From Toxorhynchites rutilus septentrionalis (taxonomy: Eukaryota; Arthropoda; Insecta; Diptera; Culicidae), in NCBI RefSeq assembly GCF_029784135.1, contig NC_073745.1, forward strand, positions 107,146,365-107,210,364: a DNA stretch of 64,000 bases, read 5' to 3'. Positions 22,040-33,675 of the stretch are shown one piece after another. Below the pieces are notes generated by a model. That model had not been told where the DNA came from, searched no databases, and saw nothing but the letters and a program-made list of their open reading frames with translations. Position numbers and translations under genes: made by a program. Numbering within the stretch: the stretch's first letter is position 1; every line of letters starts with the position of its first letter.

Positions 22040-22810
22040 CCGCGAAGGGTTAATCCATACTCAGCTGATTCTTTACAAGTTGAAATAGTAATCAGATAGT
22101 TACAATCACTATTTAAACAAACGAGAAAAATCAATTTTTCAAAAAAATTACCATGAAATAGAACTTTTTTTCTTGGTTGTCTACAATGTTGCGGCTCAGT
22201 TTTCTCGTAAAAGGCTGAACCGAATTAAAGGCTACAAGTTTCATTTGACGGGAACAAGTTTAGAGGCCATATACTCCAGAACCTAAAACAACACACAACC
22301 CGTCATTTGGAGTATCAATCTTCATGATTTTTCAAAAAATAGCCTATTCGTGATTTATTCAAGCCTATATGAAATCAATGACGTAAACTGGATATGTTCC
22401 GCCTCAGGTATCCGGGGGAAGTGACTACTTTATAACCAGAACCATATCCCAACTCTCGTGCGATCTCGTACGATCTCTGGATGACCTACAGCTCAAACTT
22501 TAGATCGAGATATGAGAAAGGTACGACTACAACTTTAGATGAATGGAGTCAGATTAGGATTAGGTCCTCAAACCCTAGAATTATGATTTATGTAGTCATA
22601 GATAAAGAAATCGAATCAGATTTTTCAAAAACTCAAAATGATGTATCGCTTTTCATTAGGGTGAAGAGGGTTCAAATTTAAGGACATCCAAATTTGTGCC
22701 GAAGTCCATGAAAAGCCATAGATAGACGTTGTAAAGAAGACGTTGAAAAGGGACAATCAAAAAGGGTTGAAAAAACGGTACTGCAGCTATTTTGCATCAC
22801 ATTTGTCTGA
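22040..22810. other. Intergenic, nothing recognised
   Basis: A/T-rich DNA without a feature I can support. Confidence 0.45.
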
Positions 22811-23563
22811 AAAGGCCTGGCCGGGTAAGGGAGTAAAAAGTGCCCCAAACCAAATCACTAGCTGTATGGCAAATATTATATAGCATATTAAATAAGAAAT
22901 TTTGGCGGTTTTTTGAACCCCTATGTGGCTTAACATAGGATCAATAGTGAAAAACGTACTTTTTCGGTTCTTTCACGCCTCAAAAGCTTCGAGATAAAAA
23001 TTTGAAAAAAATACTGAATGTGCATCTCACTAAGGTGTATCAAGAAAAATTATCAAAAAAAAAAATTTTATCAAAAATTGGAGTACTAAAAAAAGTGTTG
23101 CGCGGTAAAAAAAATAGTTTTGTTGTATATATATTTATTTTTGTACCGCGAAAAACACTCCAAAATTGCCTAGCAAGAAATTTAAATACAAACTAGAGTA
23201 GTACTGAATCTCAAAATCAAAAGAAAACAAATTTTATTTAAACATAAAATAAAAATTAACTTAAATTTTTTTTAGCATTTGATTTTCTGATGAAAAAATT
23301 GTTTCAAGATATTGATCGATACACCTAAGCAAGATGTACTTTCACTATTTTTTTCATATTTTTGTCTCAAAGCTATTGAGAATAGCGTGAAAAAAAACGA
23401 AATGTCCTTTTTTCATCATAGATCCTATGTTGTACCAGATAAAAACTCAAATATATGTTACTACTGTCAAAATTTCATATTTAGTACCCTATCCAATATT
23501 TTCCATACAGCGGGTAATTTGGTTTGGGGGCACTTTTTACGCCCGTACCCAGCCAGGCCCTTT
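22811..23563. mobile_element. 753-bp foldback MITE, AAAGGCCTGGCCGGG ends
   Basis: Left end AAAGGCCTGGCCGGGTAAGG and right end (inverted) AAAGGGCCTGGCTGGGTACGG, followed by a shared AGTGCCCC(C)AAACC block. The arms stay similar for over 250 bp (CATAGGATC, TTTTTTTCACGC/GCGTGAAAAAAAA, ACACCTTAGT-type blocks), with TGTACCGCG/GCGCGGTA near the axis. Non-coding, and would fold into a long imperfect hairpin. Confidence 0.65.
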
Positions 23564-23565
23564 GG

Positions 23566-24026
23566 AATTATGCAAAAAAAAATTTGTACCGCGCAACACT
23601 GGAAAAAATATGAAAAAAATCACATATATCTGGAAAAGCCGTAGGAACACATTAAAATATGAATTAGAGTAGTACTGAATCTCTAAATCCAAAAAAAATC
23701 AAAATTTAAAAATTTTTTTAGTACTACAATTTTTGATGAAGTTTTTTAAAATAATTTTTCTTGATACACCTTAGTTAGATGCACATTCGTATTTTTTTCT
23801 TTAATTTTTATCTCGAAGCTGAGGATGAAAGGATGGCGTGATGGCGTTGAGGATGGCGTGAAATAAACGAAAAAGTACGTTTTTCACTATAGATCCTATG
23901 TTAAGTCACATAGGAGTTCAAAAAAACAGCCAAAATTTCTTATTTAATATCCTATACAATATTTGCCATACAGCTAGTGATTCGGTTTGGGGGCACTTTT
24001 TACTTCCTTACCCGGCCAGGCCCTTT
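23566..24026. mobile_element. Second, half copy of the same foldback
   Basis: Starts in the centre of the element (TTTGTACCGCGCAACACTGG) and runs in the same direction through the complete right arm to CCGGCCAGGCCCTTT. The left arm is absent, so the pair reads left arm, centre, right arm, centre, right arm. Likely unequal recombination or a local template switch. A small GGATGGCGTGA tandem lies at 23826-23862. Confidence 0.6.
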
Positions 24027-24235
24027 ATGTGTTTTATTCAATTTTAGCGCTTTTATTGTCATATCTGTTAAGCTAAAACAAAGTAAAATGGTTCTCCATA
24101 CATCAACCATTCCAAGATAAAGGATTGGGATCTGTTGACAAATTTTAATCGGTTTGGTAAGTTCTACAGGATCATTGAGGAACATCTATGAAAGCGGTCA
24201 AATTCTTGAAGTGTTCTCATTGCTTTGCAGTTTCT

Positions 24236-24495
24236 AAAAACCACTGATGGATGAGTCACCTATTTGATATGTCGATTATCTAAACCAGTGGTTCAAAGGT
24301 TATGAAATTTTAAAAGTCATTTTTGGGAAAAAATGAGAAAGATTGATTTTTCGGACCACCCTAAAATGGAAATGGGGTCCTTATAAAAAAAATAAATAAA
24401 TACGGGTCTAATGTATTGCGATAAAGAACAAAATTACCATTTTTGATGAAAATCTGAGAACCACTACATCGGTTTGGCATGGAATGGCTGAATAT
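24236..24495 (-). repeat. Inverted copy of the dispersed repeat
   Basis: Contains TTTTTCGGACCACCCTAAAA, a TAAAGAACAAAATTACCA block and GGTTTGGCATGGAATGGCTG, as in the copies at 13.6, 14.8 and 44.5 kb. Confidence 0.65.
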
Positions 24496-24555
24496 AAATA
24501 TTGAGTACTCTCTCTGGAAAGCTCGCACAGATTTAAAGAAACAACAAAAATATTA

Positions 24556-25065
24556 GGTTGGTAAAAAAATCATTATTTTCTCGGTAGATGACTGTAGTGT
24601 TCGATATCTCGTATAGTATCGATCAAACCATTTCAAATTTATGCTCGTTGTAAAGATGACATTTCACACTACAAAAATCTTTTGCGGTTTTTATTTGTTC
24701 CATTCAGTTGTGAGTTACAGGGTGTTATCAATGGAAGTCAACAAAGAGGAAATTCGGCAAATTTAACATCTTTAATGAATGTGAAAATGCAAGGCAGGGC
24801 GCTGATATTGTAAATGGCGTTTATGACGTCGATACTGTAATAGCTAATCACTTGCAATTTAGATTTCGTCGATTCCGTTCAGTAATTTTTGAGGTTAAAG
24901 AAGTACCTCGCACAGGCAGGCCCGGCATCGGAAATGTCGATAAAATCACAGAAAGAAGTCGACCGGCATGTTAGTAGTCGTAGCATCGCTCATGAGACAA
25001 ACCTAAGCATATTAAAAAAATGTTTGAATTTCGAGCAAATATAATGGATTACTTTTTCCCAAACC
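24556..25065 (+). mobile_element. Internally deleted mariner (510 bp)
   Basis: Ends read GGTTGGTAAAAAAATCATTA and, inverted, GGTTTGGGAAAAAGTAATCC, flanked by TA at 24554-24555 and 25066-25067. A start codon with MEVNKEEIRQI survives and then stops. Fragments of the N-terminal HTH region (FRRFRS; VPRTGRPGIGNVDKIT in mixed frames) follow, then the catalytic domain is missing and the right end begins. A non-autonomous deletion derivative of the same family as the mariner at 28.7-30.7 kb. Confidence 0.75.
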
Positions 25066-25067
25066 TA

Positions 25068-26285
25068 ATATTTTAATTTTGTTTTCGACCGTACCGACAA
25101 CCTAAATTATATAATTTGTGAAGTGTATTTCCACTGTCGTATTACTGTCGTATAGTTATTAAATACGAATTAGTCTACCTATGAATTAGCAAGGAGAGAA
25201 CATATGCTCTCCAATTCGCAACCACTAGCAAGAAATGGGTCAATCTGGTATTGTCGCAGCTTACGGGCCGCCAAGTTCGAAAGCCTTGCCCCAATCCATA
25301 GTAGTCACTGATAAAAAAGAATATGGAAACAAATATTTGCACGAATAATTCATCATCCAATATTATTTTTCAGCTTCGTATTTATTTGTGTCATAAAACT
25401 TTTGTTTTTTTGTGTTGCTCCGTGTTCGTCATATGAACCCTTCGGCTTTATCCGCTTACACTTTTTTCCACACTCCACCTATTCGGTTGACTGTTGATGT
25501 CAGTTGTTGTTCGCTGATTTCACACACACGAACTGTGTGGGTGTCCGATAGACCTACGTAATATTGGATCTTCCTGGCCTGGAGAGGACATCGGTTTTTA
25601 TGATTTGCAACGGACGCAACGAGTTTTGAATGAATGATTAATCAAAACTCACTACCCGAACTGGTACTTTTGGCGGGGAATCAAGGGTACCAAGAGAGGA
25701 GGATGGGATGATGTGCGTTTGTTGGCGCCGGAATTGGCTAGCGGTGAAGTGCTACACGGGTGTGGAGGCGCAACAGGAAGGAAACGCATCAATTGGATCC
25801 ACCACTCGTGCTGCCAAACTGCGGTTCCGAATTGATGTTGTTGGGTTTGTGGGGGTCGCAGAGTTGAACTATATTGACTTTTCCCAAGTTTTTGGGGAAT
25901 CAATTTGTCAACCATATTTTTATGTTTGAATTTATAGTTTTATTCTCATGAATGGTGATTTTCCATCTAATTCCACATCGAAATTATAACCCTGATTGCA
26001 CCCCTGCTATTCTGTTTCATTTCACGTGCCATAATTGAATGATGAGTCGATATTGAAACGACAAACATTTGATTGATTATTAAAAATGCAATATTTTTCA
26101 CCGCTTCCTTCCTCCCAAACTTATCAGCTCACAGGAGGACGAACATTGCCCCGATTATGTCACCGCCGTTCGTTGCCTTGCCGCGGACCACACACCGAAA
26201 GGTGGCCAGTGGCCATGATCCGTGGTATTGATTGGAGAGCCTTTCTCAATAAACAAAAACGCGATAAGACATAAGTGCGCGCTCG
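25068..26285. other. Intergenic, no gene recognised
   Basis: The frames around 25650-25930 are open on both strands but show no known domain. Confidence 0.4.
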
Positions 26286-26317
26286 TTTACTAACACTATC
26301 TCTCCCCTCTTTTCCAG

Positions 26318-26404
26318 GAACTCGATGACGTCCTCTGGTACCGGGCAACGCAGCTCATTCAGTCCGGCCACAGAATTATTATTATTTTTATTAATATGTT
26401 ATAA
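26318..26404 (+). other. Candidate terminal exon with strong acceptor
   Basis: TACTAAC (26288-26294, a perfect branch-point match) is followed by CTCTCCCCTCTTTTCCAG and, 24 nt after the branch adenosine, by an exon-like frame in phase 0: ELDDVLWYRATQLIQSGHR, then a few hydrophobic residues to TAA at 26402. Codon use in the first 18 codons is GC-rich, unlike the surroundings. No donor follows, so it would be a last coding exon. I do not recognise the peptide, and the upstream exon is not identified. Confidence 0.3.
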
Positions 26405-27270
26405 CAGTAATCAAAAACAGGAAATTGATCAATTGGAGTTATTGAATCGGGTGTCTCACTCCATGGCTCATTTCACTGTGCTCTGGCTCCATCCGTGGTG
26501 ATGTTGATGGTGGTGGCGAGTTCTATAGGTGAATCTGGAAAGTGACACCTCCTTGCCACGGACCCCCGGCAATTGGGACAACAGGCGTCACAGTCATGTG
26601 CAGTTTTTGAGTACCGAATGGTTTGTGGCGCCGGAAAGGTCTTATGCTGCTACCGATGGTAATTTAATTGGCCCGACATGGGTAGCAGGAAAGCAAATTC
26701 GATTTTGCGATATTAATTAGGTGTTTGTGCTGACGGGGCGGAACTCGAACAAGTGTTCCGTTAATTAATGCCACTAAAATTCTATATATTTGATACATGA
26801 CTGAGTATGGTCGCTTGAATGTTTCGCCATTATTCAAAGTGCGTACAGAAGCGTTTTTTCATTCACATCAACCTAATATCGCTGAATAGCTTCAGCTATA
26901 ATTTAATTCAAATCAAATATTCATTTCTTGACTGAAATTTTTTGGCAGTTCTAATTTTTTTCGCTTGAAGCTAGTCTCAGTTGTGGAAACAACCATTATA
27001 GAATGTGATGCATGTTTCATTCGTGTTATATTGAGTATATGGAACTAAAACAAACTCACTTATTCATGGAACGAAAATATTTATCTGATGTCTGCTTCAT
27101 CTGACACTACAACCATCGTTCATCCATTTCAAGAATTTCTTGGTTAACCGCAATCCATTCCTGAGCCCAATTTTGTATGCTTACGTAAGAACAGAATCGA
27201 TCTCCCATAGAATCTGATTACATTTTCCGGAATAAGTAGAAATCCAAAGGTGGTAGTTTTTATTAATAAA
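26405..27270. other. Intergenic, nothing recognised
   Basis: No domain, tRNA or transposon end was recognised. Confidence 0.45.
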
Positions 27271-28092
27271 CTAGCTAACCCGGCAAACTTCGTCCCGCCC
27301 ATTTACTTGATTAATTCTCGAGTAATGCAGAAATTTGTGTTTTATTTGTATGGCAGCCACCCCTAAGAGAGGGGGGAGGGGTATCTAACCACCATAGAAA
27401 CATTCATTGCACCCTAAAGTTTCCATATGCCTAATTTGGTTTAATTTCCTTGATTAATTCTCGGGTAATGCAAAAATTTGTGTTTCATTTGTACGGCAGC
27501 CCCCTCTAAGAGAGGGGGAAGGAGTATCTTAACACCATGGAAACATTTATTGCATCCTAAAACCTCCACATGCCAAATTTGGTTTCATTTGCTTGATTAA
27601 TTCTCGAGTAATGCAGAAATTTGTGTTTCATTTGTATGGCAGCCCCCCCTTTGAGTGGGGGAAGGACTGTCTAACCATCATAGAAACATTTATTGCACCC
27701 TAAAACTTTCACATGCCAACTTTGGTTTCGTTTGATTGATTAATTTCCGAGTAATGCAAAAAATTGTGTTTCATTTGTATGGCAGCCCCCTCTAAGAGAG
27801 GGGGAAGGAGTATCTTATCACCATAGAAACATGTATTGCATCCTAAAACCTCCACATGCCAAATTTGGTTTCATTTGCTTGATTAATTCTCGAGTAATAC
27901 AGAAATTTTTGTTTCATTTGTATGGCAGCCCCCCCCCTTTGAGTGGGGGAAGGACTGTCAAAATATCACGAAAAACTTCCCCGGCCCCAAAAACCCCTAC
28001 ATACCAATTTTCATGTCGATCGGTTCAGTAGTTTCCGAGTCTATAAGAATCAGACAGACAGACAGACATCACTCCATTTTTATATATATAGA
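27271..28092 (-). mobile_element. Helitron-like element, copy B (822 bp)
   Basis: On the minus strand it starts TCTATATATATAAAAATGG after host A and ends ACGAAGTTTGCCGGGTTAGC followed by TAG and host T. The interior is nearly all ~145-bp units (about five, each with a G-rich CTCTTAGAGGGGG-type run and GGCATGTGGAGGTTTTAGG). The 3' domain seen in copies A and C is missing, so this is a deletion derivative that keeps both ends. Confidence 0.78.
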
Positions 28093-28500
28093 TGGAGTTC
28101 ATAAGGACGTTTGTTTTTGATTTGAAAATTAAACCTACAAATATTACGAGAAATGTGAATTATTCCACACAAAAATTGTTTTCTTGTCACAGAAACATCA
28201 TATCACAAATTTTTCATTCACACTTTTGCTCGATAACATTTAAAATAACCGCCGAACAAATTTCCTTCGTAATATCAACTAACATTGATAACTATTTTTG
28301 GATCGTCCGGAATGTTCGGAACGTTCAGAACAAATAAACAAATAAATCACTTTCATCATCGTTAAAAAATAATTCTTAGTTTCAAGGATGTTGACTGCAT
28401 ACTCGCTGGCTGCAGCGAGACTAGAATAAGAATAATTAATAGATTCTGTTTATAACGAAACTTCAAAGCTCATTGGTTTCTAGTCTTGAAAAAGCCAATC
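28093..28500. other. Spacer, nothing recognised
   Basis: A/T-rich DNA between a Helitron and a possible SINE. Confidence 0.5.
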
Positions 28501-28504
28501 AGAA

Positions 28505-28595
28505 GATCTATCGAAGGAGGGTCCCTGGGACTGAAACCACGAACGTTCGAAGCGGGCGCGTAACCCTCCGGCTACGAAGTTCCTTAAAAGAATGA
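28505..28595 (-). mobile_element. tRNA-like sequence, possible SINE head
   Basis: On the minus strand TAGCCGGAGGGTTACGCGC resembles an A box and GTGGTTTCAGTCCC a degraded B box about 30 nt later. No regular cloverleaf and no target duplication was found. It could also be a tRNA pseudogene. Confidence 0.28.
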
Positions 28596-28856
28596 AAATA
28601 GCAAATTTTAACTCTATTATACTCGCATCCGAATGAGTACGGCATCTGTATCACGATATAAACGCCCGATTTGTATGTAGCAAAAACAAATGTATATAGT
28701 TATCCATTATTTTCTCGTTGGCTGGCTTCAGTGATCAATATCTCGCGTAATACCGATCATACAATTTCAAGTTTAGACTTGTTGTAAAGGTGACATTTCA
28801 CACTAAAAAAACTTTTGTTGCTTTTTGTTTGTTCCATTCAGTTGTGAGTTATGATT

Positions 28857-30026
28857 CAGTGTTATTTATCTGGAATGGTACAGATTTTTACGTTATTTTT
28901 GGTACAGATACAGATTTTCGTCAAAAAGTACAGATTGGTACAGATTTTTTTCCATTTGTGAAATTTCTTACATTTGAACAAACGTTGCGTTGAGGTACAT
29001 GACGACTTTTACGCCGCGGTATCACTTGGTGCTGCTGATCATAAAAGTATTTACAATGCAAAGATTGATCAGTTTCATAAGGACGAAATTCCTTACAAGG
29101 ATCGTTTGAAAGGATTCGCTTCGGACGGTGCGACGTATGTTTGGCTTGAATCGTTTGTTCCAGGCTGAAAATCCTGAATTCACGATGCTACATGAAGAGC
29201 TGAAATATTTTTATTTGATCATTCTCACTTATATCTGCGAGTAATCTTACGTTGTTTCAATGTCCAATGCTATTAAATATGAAGGCAGATCTTTTCAAAG
29301 GATATTTGTCGCAGTTTTTTTCGTGGAGCTGGTCAAACAAATGAAAAAAAGATTCGATCTTGATTATCCGACGTTCAACTCTACGGCAATATAAAATCCC
29401 AGAAACTTTTCCAATTTGACTAGCATTAACGTTGTATAGAAGCGTTTCAAGGATTCTACAATGGGAATGTACAAGATGTGAAGAATTCATTCTGTAGTTT
29501 AAAGATGAAATTACTTCGTAAGGAAATCACAATTTCAGAAAACGAGCATGTGCAGGGTTGTTTGATAAGAATCGGATGCTAAAAAAGAATTCGCTCGCCT
29601 TTTCGACGCTACGATGCCTTGTTTGTAACGTTCTTACTATGCCTCACTACTAGGCAACTGTCGAGCGTTTTTTTTCTGAATATGATCAGAACAAAAATAA
29701 GCTTTGAAATCGGCTCAGCAACGATACGATGAACGCTATATTGGAATCAAAGGATTTGGTCAAACATCGTGGTGGCAGCTCGACAATTTCAGAAAATGAT
29801 GGTATGCAATCTAGATTAAAAAAAAACTATGTATAAGCACCATCAAACACACGAATGACTTGCAAAAGTAAATGTACTATTTGTAGTAAATAAATGAGTG
29901 TTTTTTTAATGCTAATAAATTGTTTTTTTCTCTACAACGAATATTTTCGACGACACAGATTTTTGGAAAAAAAGTACAGATGAGTAAGATTTTTTTACCC
30001 CTCTGGTACAGATTTTAATGTGGCAA
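28857..30026 (+). mobile_element. hAT-type transposon nested in the mariner
   Basis: It starts CAGTGTTATTTATC and has several GGTACAGATTTT blocks near both ends (28876, 28898, 28936, 30005 and variants), typical of hAT subterminal repeats. The right end is around GTGGCAAC (the inverse GTTGCCAC is hAT-like), followed by a short palindrome TTTTTACAAGAT/TCTTGTAAAAA that may be extra. The host duplication is unclear because the flank is altered (GAGTTATGATT against GGTTATGAGTTACAG). Confidence 0.6.
28974..29820 (+). pseudogene. hAT transposase, fragmentary
   Basis: The N-terminal part has DDFYAAVSLGAADHKSIYNA followed by IPYKDRLKGFASDGA, the hAT core motif with the F-A-S-D-G-A block. After frameshifts and stops, ATVERFFSEYDQNKNKL and NRLSNDTMNAILESKDLVK match the C-terminal dimerisation region of hAT transposases. 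Most of the core between is lost or scrambled. Not functional. Confidence 0.75.
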
Positions 30027-30845
30027 CATTTTTACAAGATTCTTGTAAAAATTCAATAACAATTTGGTTATGAGTTACAGGATGTTAGCAATGGAGGTCA
30101 ACAAAAAGAAAATTCGGAACATTTTAGCCAAGCTAGGCCGCTGAAATTGTGATTGATGTTCATGGTGCCAATACTGCAACAGTAAAATAAGTGCAATTTA
30201 ATTTATTTAAAAAAAAAAAAATAATTTTTTCAATTTTTTTAAAATTACAATACAAAAATTATGATCTCTACTGTCAACAAATGGACCGTTTGAAGCTAGC
30301 GATTGAAACGCCAACAGAAGAGGCGTTCCATCAGGACAACGCAAGGCCACACAATCCCGAGAGCTTGATTGGGATGTTTTATGGCATCCACCATATAGTT
30401 CGGATCTGGCACTAAACGATTATCACCTTTTTCTTGCATTGGACGATTTACAGAGTGATAAGAAATGGGGAGCAAGAGAAGTAAAAATCCATTGCTATGG
30501 TTTTTCGCTAATTAGGACCAATACCTCTATGATAGAGACATTAGCAAGCTACCTTCGGAATGGCAACAAATTTTCCAACAAAACGGTGTATATTTGACCC
30601 AAATCGAATAATCCAACGAATATTAAAAATAGTTTTGAATTTCAGCTAAAAATAATGGATTACTTTTTCCCTCACCTAATATAAGAAAATGTAGATGCTT
30701 CCAGTTTTCAACAGTTGGAACAATTCAATAATTGGAGTAATTGGATAATTGCGTTCAAAGTCTGATTCGCTTTAACTGAATGTATATTATTGATGATCAT
30801 TGTTTTGTCTGATCTGGATTTTCTCAACTAAATTTATATACAAAA

Positions 30846-32317
30846 CTAGCTGACCCGGCAAACCAAAATTTGTGTTTTGTTATGAATACCTTCAAACATC
30901 CACGTTTTCTTACTATGAGCAAGTTCATGGGTCCAATCGCAGAACTGTGCATTGATTGATCTTCTAATCGACCCCGTTGAATTTACCTTTTACTATAAAA
31001 TTCCTAGTATTTCTAATAAAACTCATCATTATAATATCAGATTATTTTCAGGCACAATTCTCGTTCAAGATTTCTCAACCATTTACAAATAACATGTTTC
31101 TCCGTTACATGGAATAAATGCTTCATACAGAAAATATGATAGAATAAAGACAGCCCTAAATCGTTAAATTCCTTCCTTGAGTTCTGCTCTTATCAACACA
31201 TCCGACGATCCTTTTTTTTTTTGGTTTAGATAGAAGAAGATATAGGAGTGCGTTTCATCACATTAAAATCCATTTCCAGTTTCGAACAAAGATCAATTTC
31301 GCTATCGCAAACATCAAATGGACTAACAGCCCTTGTCACTATATAATTGTAGACCATATGGTATAATTTAATTTTCCGAATTTTCCCTTTTTTCTTCAGA
31401 GTTTTCCGAAAATTTGCAATTGTCATGTTTGGTTGGAATATTTTCGGTTGAAATATGTGTAATATTTTTATGGGACCCTTTATGGGACCATTCCAGAAAA
31501 AGTGTCATACCATTATAGAAACATTTATTGCACCCTAAAACCTCCACATGACAAATTTGTCTCCATTTGCTTGATTAGTTTTCGAATCATGCAGAAATTT
31601 GTTATTCATTTGTATGGCAGCTCCCCTTTAGAGAGGGGGTGGAGTGTCTTACCACCGTAAAAACATTTATTGCACTCTAAAATCTCCACATGCTAAATTT
31701 GTGTTTTATTTGCTTGATAAATTCTCGAGTTATGCAGAAATTTGTGTTTAATTTCTATGGCAGCCTCACCTAAGAGAGGGGGAGGAGTATCTAACCACCA
31801 TAGAATCATTTATTGCACCCTAAAACCTCCACATGCAAAATTTGGTTCCATTTGCTTGATTAATTCTCGAGTAATGCAGAAACATGAGCTTCATTTGTAT
31901 GGCAGCCCCCCCTTAGAGAGGGGTGTGGAGAGTCTAACCACCATAGAAACATTTATTGTACCCTAAAACATCCATATGCCTAATTTGGTTTCATTTACTT
32001 GATTAATTGGTTTCATTTGCTTGGAGAACTCTCGAGTAATGCAGAAGTTAGTATTTCATTTGTATGGCAGCCCCCTTAAAGAGGGGGTGGAGAGTCTAAC
32101 CACCATAGAATCATTGTTTCATTTGCTTGATTAATTCCCGAGTAATATAGGAATTTTTGTTTAATTTGTATGGCAGCCCCCCCTTAGAGAGGGGGGAGGG
32201 GTCTCAAAATATCACGAAAACCTTCCCCGGCCCCAAAAACCCCTACATACCAATTTTCATGTTGATCGGTTCAGTAGTTTCCGAATCCATAAGAATCAGA
32301 CAGACAGACAGAAATCC

Positions 32318-32396
<79 letters not shown>
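30846..32396 (-). mobile_element. Helitron-like element, copy C (1.55 kb)
   Basis: On the minus strand it runs from TC and a long TA tract to TTTGCCGGGTCAGCTAG plus host T. It has about six ~145-bp G-rich units, then the 3' domain shared with copy A (CCGAATGTG/CACATCCG region, TTAGGGCTGTCTTTATTCTA, GAGAAACATGTTATTTG). The A and C copies pair well over that 3' domain, which copy B lacks. No coding capacity. Confidence 0.78.
32321..32394. repeat. (TA)37 microsatellite at the Helitron 5' end
   Basis: An uninterrupted 74-bp TA run where copies A and B have four or five TA units. It has grown from the Helitron 5' terminus. Confidence 0.97.
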
Positions 32397-32738
32397 TGGA
32401 AAATTTTTGCATTTCATAAATAATTTCAACCAACGACGAACGATATTCTCAGTAACATCGCATTCAACGACATACGAAAAAAAACCTCGTTAAATGAACA
32501 AATCAATTTATGAAGATTATTCCGGATAACAAAATAATTCTCGTAAAAATTCAATAACAATTTGGTGTCTTTTCTCCATAACAGTTTATTTCGTTGTCAT
32601 CTTCATAAAGGTTATCGAAATAATAAACAATTTTCATGCCAGCTCGTCTTAGGAGTTGGTAGCACCATCTCAGATTGCAGTAACGTTGTTGTGGGTGTAA
32701 GCAAATTTGCATACTTGAAAACCTAATAAAAATTAGAG
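32397..32738. other. Spacer, one short shared block
   Basis: GTAAAAATTCAATAACAATT near 32541 also occurs next to the hAT at 30046. Otherwise nothing was recognised. Confidence 0.45.
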
Positions 32739-32740
32739 TA

Positions 32741-33673
32741 AGGGAAATGGGGGCATAGTGGTCACCCTAAGGAATATACCCATTTCCAGCGTCCACATAC
32801 CGCTTCAATCCCCATTTCTCGAAGAATATTATAGTTCAACTCATTGTTGTTCAAGGTAGCAAACGGCTTTTACTATAAAAATTCAAAATAGTACACTTTT
32901 CATCATCAGAAGAAACGGTGAAAAAACGAACTTTTTTTTTGCTTGGAGGTAAAGGTGTCACCTAGTGGGGGCAAAGTGGTCACTCTTACATATCAAGCTA
33001 AATGGGATAGATTCATGGGTTTTTTTTCGTCCAAATTTGTTCAAATTATATTTGATATAGTAGGTACATGTATGAAATAAGCTTGGCCTATTCACCTAGA
33101 GTACCAATTCAAATTTTCTCATGCATACAAAAACGTAGTAAGAAACACATAAAGTTCCGCATAATGAGGCTTGGTTTAGTTGGAGTGGCATATTTATCCA
33201 GGGTCCAAGCCACAGAAGGATCCTTTTCAAGGGCAGAATGTGATGCGGTATATCAGCATTAGTGAACAGAACATTGTAAGTCGTTATTCACCTATGACTA
33301 CTTTGCTCCCAAACATCAAAGTAATTTCTAAATATGCTAATTAATCGCTGAGATTAAACAAAATATTTGTTCACCTCTCCTAGAATATGTGAACAGTCGT
33401 CTAAATTGATGATTTGTCCAATACATCAGATTGAACTAACTAAATTTCACGAGAAATTCCTTAGATACCATGCGCACAGAACTACGGCCTAATGGCTATC
33501 GAGAGAGCAATCTCTGTTTTTATTTATATTTTGACATGCGACAGCTCTACTGAAGTACAGGGTGACTCGAAAGTCATTGAATTCTTCAAACATAAGGTGA
33601 CTATCAATACGGCATCTATAGTCAATAGTTATACTACCAAACAAGCAGGTGAGCAGTTTGCCCCCACTACCCC
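32741..33673. mobile_element. 933-bp TIR element with G-rich ends
   Basis: Ends AGGGAAATGGGGGCATAGTG and, inverted, GGGGTAGTGGGGGCAAACTG, both continuing to a (G/C)TCACC block, flanked by TA (32739-32740 and 33674-33675). TA targeting and a GGGG-rich start resemble the pogo-like fragments at 8.4 and 35 kb. GGGGGCAAAGTGGTCAC recurs inside near 32968. No transposase domain was recognised. Confidence 0.6.
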
Positions 33674-33675
33674 TA

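Larger units (their letters stand above)
28697..30676 (+). mobile_element. mariner carrying a nested hAT element
   Basis: The right end (inverted) reads GGTGAGGGAAAAAGTAATCC and the left end keeps the inner TCCATTATTTTCTCG. The 5' leader matches the 24.6-kb copy (ACATTTCACACTA, TTGTTCCATTCAGTTGTGAG) until it is broken by the hAT. After it the start region resumes (ATGGAGGTCAACAAAAAGAA). Later MDRLKLAIETP, HQDNARPHNPE and a broken SDLALNDYH-like block mark the remains of the DD34D catalytic core. The middle of the transposase is replaced by an A/T-rich stretch near 30205-30250. Inactive. Confidence 0.75.

Noticed and set aside
26735..26765. GTTCGAGTTCC on the minus strand as a tRNA B box
   Set aside because: The upstream sequence is A/T-rich and gives neither an A box nor a cloverleaf.
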